DNA from: FEN-1297 sp964498065
GTDB lineage: Bacteria > Bacteroidota > Ignavibacteria > Ignavibacteriales > Ignavibacteriaceae
Assembly: GCA_964498065.1 (NCBI GenBank)
Contig: CAZCFZ010000121.1
Location: forward strand, 1-10,422
DNA length: 10,422 bases
Direction of reading: 5' to 3'
Under the pieces are notes generated by a model, which searched no databases, was not told the DNA's origin, and saw nothing but the letters and a program-made list of their open reading frames with translations. Position 1 is the first letter of the stretch. The number at the start of each line of letters is the position of its first letter. A program made the translations under genes and the position numbers. Of the stretch, positions 6,913 through 10,422 are shown one piece after another.

Positions 6913-8576
6913 AATATTTATTCCCGTTGGTAATGGGAGTGATACTTTCCAACTGCGCTTTGCAATTACCGCCTGGCGGAGGCGAGGTTGATAAAGTTCC
7001 GCCGAAAATTACCGAAGTCTATCCTGCTAACGGAACTACCAATTTTAAAGGCGATCATTTTGAAGTCACATTTTCAAAATATGTTGATAAAAGGACATTT
7101 CAGGATGCATTATTTATTTCGCCTGTTGTTGAAGGTGCACTGGATTATGACTGGACAAATACAACTGTGGACGTGACTTTTCCAGGCAAGTTGAAGAAAA
7201 ATATAACTTATGTTGTAACTATCGGAACCGACCTTGTTGATTACAACAACCACAACCGGATGGCTCAAGCTTATACATTTGCTTTTTCTACCGGAGACAG
7301 AATTGACAAAGGTGAAATTACAGGGAGAGTTTACGATGAAAAACCGGACGGTATATTAATCTTCGCTTATGAAAAGGGGGACAGCGCTGTTAATCCGATG
7401 ATTCGAAAACCGGATTACATATCCCAAACCGGTAAGAACGGTGAATTCAAATTAATGGGTTTGGCTCCGGCAAACTATAGGGTCTTTGCCGTAAAAGATC
7501 AGTCCGGCGATTACACATACAAGCCCGAACAGGATGAAATAGGTATTCCTTACAGAGATGTCACACTTACTAAAAGCGATACACTGTTTACCGGTATGGA
7601 TTTTTTACTTACAAAAATAGATACCGTAAAACCGAGGCTTTTAAGTGCCGTAATGACGGATAAATATCATGTGCTTCTTGATTTCAGCAAGGAGGTAGAT
7701 TCATCGACAATGCGGGCTAATAATTTTTTATTTGTTGATTCAACATCAAAAAAGACATCAAAACCGGTTTATACTTTTAAAGGAAATACAAAGCCTACCG
7801 AAATAGTTTTAGTGACCAATGACGGTTTCCCGGATAAAGATGAAGTTTACGTATTTGCCGATACCGTAAAAGATAAGATTGGAAATTTTTTTACAAAAGA
7901 TTTCACATCAATTACCCTAAGTGAAAAACCCGATACTACAAAGCCGGGTATATTTAAAACCAAGCCGCCTATAAATTACAGCAGTGTTGATTTTAAAGAT
8001 GCGCAAATATCTTTTTATTTTAACGATGCATTCGATACCTCGGCAGTTAAAAATTTGATATCATTTACGGATACCTCTAAAAATGAAATAAATCATAAAA
8101 TATATTTTATGGATGATGCATCTTTCAAAATTTCCCCTTTGAAGGAATTAAAAGCAAACACGTATTATTTAATTAAAATTAAACTGAACGGCTTTAAAGA
8201 TGCTGCCGGCAACAGCTATGATTCGCTTTATCAATATAAATTTAAAACAATTAATGGATTAGACTTTACAGGCATAACCGGCACTGTAATAAATGCCGAT
8301 ATGAAAAATAATCCGCAGCTTGTTTTACAGGGTATTGATGCTGAAAAATCAACATATCATGAACATCCTGCAGGTCCACAATTTGATTTTGAAAGAGTAA
8401 AGCCGGGTAAATATTTTCTGTGGGGGTATTACGATACTGACAGCACAAAGACTTACATGTACGGCAAGCCGTTTCCGTTTAAACCTTCCGAAGAATTTTT
8501 CTTTTATCCCGACACACTGAACCTGCGTCCCAGATGGACGGTGACGAATATTAATTTTATATTTGAAAAGAAGTAG
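6885..8576 (+). CDS. Ig-like (SbsA-type) domain lipoprotein
   Basis: The 563-residue product begins with a lipoprotein signal: Lys residues in the n-region, a hydrophobic stretch (12-21) and LSNC with Cys24 as the likely lipidated residue; Asn at -1 is unusual but tolerable. After PPGGG, an SbsA-type Ig-like domain (about 38-133) starts at VPPKITEVYPANGTTNF and ends near YTFAFSTGD. Next is a carboxypeptidase-regulatory-like beta domain (about 143-245, GEITGRVYD...GEFKLMGLAPANYRVFAV). Two further Ig-like units follow, opening at DTVKPRLLSAV (about 247-350) and DTTKPGIFKTKPP (about 352-458), then a last beta domain (about 462-563) with GKYFLWGYYD. It is probably an envelope-anchored structural or binding protein; no enzyme motif is visible. 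The ATG lies 28 bases inside mltG, suggesting coupled translation and a shared envelope role. The function is unknown. Confidence 0.85.
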   Translation: MAELIKEKIKYLFPLVMGVILSNCALQLPPGGGEVDKVPPKITEVYPANGTTNFKGDHFEVTFSKYVDKRTFQDALFISPVVEGALDYDWTNTTVDVTFPGKLKKNITYVVTIGTDLVDYNNHNRMAQAYTFAFSTGDRIDKGEITGRVYDEKPDGILIFAYEKGDSAVNPMIRKPDYISQTGKNGEFKLMGLAPANYRVFAVKDQSGDYTYKPEQDEIGIPYRDVTLTKSDTLFTGMDFLLTKIDTVKPRLLSAVMTDKYHVLLDFSKEVDSSTMRANNFLFVDSTSKKTSKPVYTFKGNTKPTEIVLVTNDGFPDKDEVYVFADTVKDKIGNFFTKDFTSITLSEKPDTTKPGIFKTKPPINYSSVDFKDAQISFYFNDAFDTSAVKNLISFTDTSKNEINHKIYFMDDASFKISPLKELKANTYYLIKIKLNGFKDAAGNSYDSLYQYKFKTINGLDFTGITGTVINADMKNNPQLVLQGIDAEKSTYHEHPAGPQFDFERVKPGKYFLWGYYDTDSTKTYMYGKPFPFKPSEEFFFYPDTLNLRPRWTVTNINFIFEKK

Positions 8577-8686
8577 TCAGCAGTCATAAAAATTAGCAAA
8601 TCATTCAATTCTTTCTCGACACAACTGGCAGCCAATTGAACTGATTAAGTAAAACCTAAATTAAAAATGCTATGATTAAATATTTT

Positions 8687-8838
8687 AGTAGTGTCCTAAT
8701 TTGTTTAATTCTTGAAAATTATTATTTATCATCCCGAGCGAAGTCGAGGAATTTAATTAATTCAAAGAATGTTATGGCTCGGCTCCGCCTGCCATGACAT
8801 TCTTTAGCGGAAATAAAAATACAAATTAGGACAGCACC
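8687..8838. mobile_element. MITE-like element, 152 bp, no transposase
   Basis: The 13-base sequence tgtcctaatttgt at 8692-8704 recurs as an exact inverted copy at 8821-8833. With two mismatches the terminal repeats extend to 17 bases (8688-8704 and 8821-8837). Directly outside, AATATTTT occurs at 8679-8686 and again at 8839-8846, a perfect 8-bp direct repeat placed as a target-site duplication should be. The inside is short, cannot encode a transposase, contains a 15-bp hairpin, and is richer in G+C in its middle than the flanks. These are the hallmarks of a miniature inverted-repeat element moved by a transposase encoded elsewhere. An 8-bp duplication fits several IS families (such as IS66, ISL3, IS1595, ISAs1 and IS256), and I cannot choose between them. 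Confidence 0.68.
8764..8805. repeat. Hairpin inside the MITE-like element
   Basis: Bases 8764-8778 (aaagaatgttatggc) pair with 8791-8805 (gccatgacattcttt) over 15 bp with one G-U pair (8773:8796). The 12-base G+C-rich loop itself contains ggc and gcc. A nearby stretch at 8731-8749 (cccgagcgaagtcgagg at its core) resembles a repeat motif I recall from intergenic regions of Bacteroidota-like genomes; that likeness is from memory. Confidence 0.6.
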
Positions 8839-9034
8839 AATATTTTTATGCATTTAAATAAAAATATCTTTACATTTAATCATGTATAATAAGATACGAT
8901 ATTAAAGGGCAGGGAAATGATAACCACAATAAATCATCTATGTAAACATACCTGGTTAAACAAAATAATTTTATTCAAGTCAATAGTCTGAATATTTAAC
9001 GGAAATTGTCGAATGTTTTGAAGGCGGTTGGTAT

Positions 9035-9718
9035 ATGAGATATAGAATCTTATTTTTAATCGGCTTAAGTTTTCTAATATCGTCTTATTCATGGGCGCAA
9101 AATTTTGGAAAGTTAAGCGGATGGGTATCGGATTCTGCATCCGGAAATGCTATTAAGGATGTTGAAGTATTAATTGAAGGAACAAATAATGGAACAACAA
9201 CAGATAGTTCAGGTTATTTTCAGATAACATTACCGGCCGGTAAAAATTATACGATTGTTTTCAAACATATTGCTTAGGATAATAAAGTAAAAAAAATATT
9301 TTTAACAAAAGGTGAAGAAGTAGAATACAATATTGTGTTATATTTTCATCTTATAAAGCTGCCTGAAGTATACATAAAAGGCAAAAAAAGTTTTGAAGAG
9401 CAGCGCTCATTATTTACAATTGATCATGCTGAATTAGAAAAGGCAGGAGGGAATGATCTTGAAAAAGCCTTAAAATATTTGTGTCCGGGAATTTTATATA
9501 AGGATTGGTCCAAAAATAGGTTCAGCCTTAGAAATAATATATATAACAACTACAATATTAATTTTACTCTCTATGTAAATGGAAAACTGAGGGACAGCAG
9601 CGAATTAGATGAAATTAAATATATTAGAATGTGGAAAGCAAGGCCGGGAGTAGATATGGCCCCTGTTGATATGCCTGTTAATGAGGGTAATTTTGTAATG
9701 CTGGTTGTAACAAAATAA
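9035..9718 (+). pseudogene. Secreted carboxypeptidase-regulatory-like plus plug-like protein, interrupted by an in-frame TAG
   Basis: Two adjacent ORFs (9035-9277 and one from a GTG at 9335 to 9718) share one frame, separated only by a TAG at 9275-9277, with open codons on both sides. Together they make 227 sense codons plus the TAG. The protein starts with a signal peptide (cleavage likely after SWA, residue 21). A CarboxypepD-reg-like domain follows (about 24-95; GKLSGWVSDSASGNAIKDVEV, DSSGYFQITLPAG). The remainder resembles a TonB-receptor plug domain: LPEVYIKGKK, TIDHAELEKAGGNDLEKALKYLCPGI, FTLYVNGKLRD and DEIKYIRMWKA. There is no beta-barrel after it. The TAG falls where such domains usually have Tyr (…IGY), so a TAT/TAC-to-TAG change is likely. 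The GTG at 9335 has no SD and sits mid-domain, so it is not a natural start. The alternatives are sequencing error or stop read-through. Confidence 0.65.
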
Positions 9719-9804
9719 TATAACAATACGAAGGTTATATAGGATTAAATTAGTATTGTAAAAATCAAGCATGAATAAAAGATTTAAAAAATATTTCAAC
9801 AATA

Positions 9805-9834
9805 TTGAATATGACAATCTTATTTTATTATAAA
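9805..9834 (+). promoter_or_regulatory. Possible promoter for the last membrane protein gene
   Basis: TTGAAT at 9805-9810 and TATAAA at 9829-9834 are separated by 18 bases, a plausible housekeeping promoter with a leader of about 45 bases to the ATG at 9888. The surrounding DNA is so AT-rich that such matches arise easily by chance. Confidence 0.28.
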
Positions 9835-9887
9835 CTTTATATTAGTTAATATATGGTTAGATATTTCTTAAGAAAAAAGGAGAAAAA

Positions 9888-10421
9888 ATGGAAGATGATA
9901 TTCTTTTAGTAAAAAATCAGAAAACAATAAAAATATTTTCGTGGATTATTATAATAGCATCTGGACTTGCATTATTCAGCGGTATATACGGCCTGATTAC
10001 TGCTTCATTTGCAAACTCAATACTGGGAGATTTTAATATGTCGTCAAATAAAGTCAACATGCATATTAATGAAATGCCTGGCATTATAATGAATTTGATC
10101 AAAATTTTATTATGTGCTTTAATTGTACTATCTGCAATTTTTGTTCTTCAATACAGGGAGACATGGAGAAAACGATTACTAATCGGATTAATCCTGGCAA
10201 TAATTTATATGATGATATCACCATTGATAAGCTATTTAAACTTTCCTAGAATTCATTTTTCAAATTTTGGCAATATGCCTGCAAATGTTGGGAATATGGA
10301 AGAACTTGTAAAGACGATGACGCTGATGTTCGGATATTTATGGTCAATTGCATGGTCGGTTTTCTTTATTATAACTATAGTCAAATTCAATAAGAGTGAA
10401 ATAAAATTAATGTTTAAATAA
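9888..10421 (+). CDS. Four-helix integral membrane protein of unknown function
   Basis: I do not recognise a family. The 177-residue product has four hydrophobic segments at about 16-41, 66-87, 97-117 and 144-165. A basic stretch between the second and third (RETWRKR, 90-96) and a Lys-rich tail (KFNKSEIKLMFK) place the N-terminus, that short loop and the C-terminus on the cytoplasmic side by the positive-inside rule. The two outer loops, about 42-65 and 118-143, contain several Asn and Met residues (such as NMPANVGNM) but no Cys or catalytic motif. The start is well supported by aaggaga at 9877-9883, 4 bases before the ATG. The frame closes with TAA one base before the window ends, so the gene is complete. 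It stands alone after a 169-base gap behind the interrupted secreted protein, and context gives no hint of its role. Confidence 0.8.
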   Translation: MEDDILLVKNQKTIKIFSWIIIIASGLALFSGIYGLITASFANSILGDFNMSSNKVNMHINEMPGIIMNLIKILLCALIVLSAIFVLQYRETWRKRLLIGLILAIIYMMISPLISYLNFPRIHFSNFGNMPANVGNMEELVKTMTLMFGYLWSIAWSVFFIITIVKFNKSEIKLMFK

Positions 10422-10422
10422 A

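Larger units (their letters stand above)
8577..9034 (+). other. 458-base non-coding gap holding a MITE-like element
   Basis: No ORF of credible length or composition is present on either strand. The centre (8687-8838) is a small inverted-repeat element listed separately. The left flank (8577-8686) shows nothing recognisable, including no clear terminator behind the lipoprotein gene. The right flank (8839-9034) is AT-rich leader DNA. It contains a TATAAT at 8885-8890 without a well-spaced -35, and a partial TAnnTTTG match (atgttttg, ending at 9020) just before the next gene, either of which could be its promoter. Confidence 0.6.

Noticed and set aside
8934..9140. Reverse-strand ORF across the start of the secreted protein gene
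   Set aside because: No SD, no recognisable domain, and it overlaps the well-supported signal peptide on the other strand.
9335..9718. Independent gene starting at GTG 9335
   Set aside because: It is in the same frame as 9035-9277, has no SD, and begins inside a domain; it is better read as the 3' part of one interrupted gene.
9723..9759. Inverted repeat acaatac/gtattgt as a terminator behind the interrupted gene
   Set aside because: Only 7 AT-rich pairs around a 23-base loop, with no following T-run; expected by chance in this DNA.

Overview
The window is AT-rich (about one third G+C by eye) bacterial chromosome with almost every gene on the + strand. Several traits suggest the Bacteroidota/Chlorobiota/Ignavibacteria assemblage, with an Ignavibacteria-like member my best guess. 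These are a zapA-like 3' end, a 6S-like RNA and then rny; promoters of the TTTG...TAnnTTTG kind; a large lipoprotein opening with the PPGGG...PPKI sequence before Ig-like (SbsA-type) repeats; and a secreted protein with a carboxypeptidase-regulatory-like domain followed by a plug-like domain. Shine-Dalgarno sites are clear in front of some genes (rny, proline dehydrogenase, the last membrane protein) and absent in front of others. The taxonomic call is inference.

Layout. Positions 1-119 hold the C-terminal end of a probable ZapA. Positions 128-332 fold into a long closing stem with a 3'-side hairpin, an inner stem and an apical hairpin, and I call this 6S RNA. Then comes rny (RNase Y, 360-1922). 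A second block contains coaE (2050-2670) overlapping pheA (prephenate dehydratase with ACT domain, 2663-3496), a monofunctional proline dehydrogenase (3566-4465) with its own good Bacteroidota-type promoter and SD, and tsaD (4465-5478), joined to it by a TAATG overlap. Next is a fused gene (5518-6912) with an intact-looking AroQ chorismate mutase domain at the cytoplasmic N-terminus, one membrane segment and a complete MltG endolytic transglycosylase. Its 3' end overlaps by 28 bases a 563-residue Ig-like lipoprotein (6885-8576).

The last 1.8 kb is looser. The 458-base gap 8577-9034 carries a 152-bp MITE-like element (8687-8838) with terminal inverted repeats, an internal hairpin and a perfect 8-bp flanking direct repeat. 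A short secreted regulatory-domain/plug-domain protein (9035-9718) is broken by a single in-frame TAG. A four-helix membrane protein of unknown function (9888-10421) closes the window.

Most of the genes are housekeeping (RNA decay, coenzyme A, phenylalanine synthesis, proline catabolism, tRNA t6A modification, glycan-strand release). The most striking item is the chorismate mutase-MltG fusion. The PheA two genes upstream has no chorismate mutase domain of its own, so the membrane-anchored mutase domain may supply prephenate to it. That link is inference.
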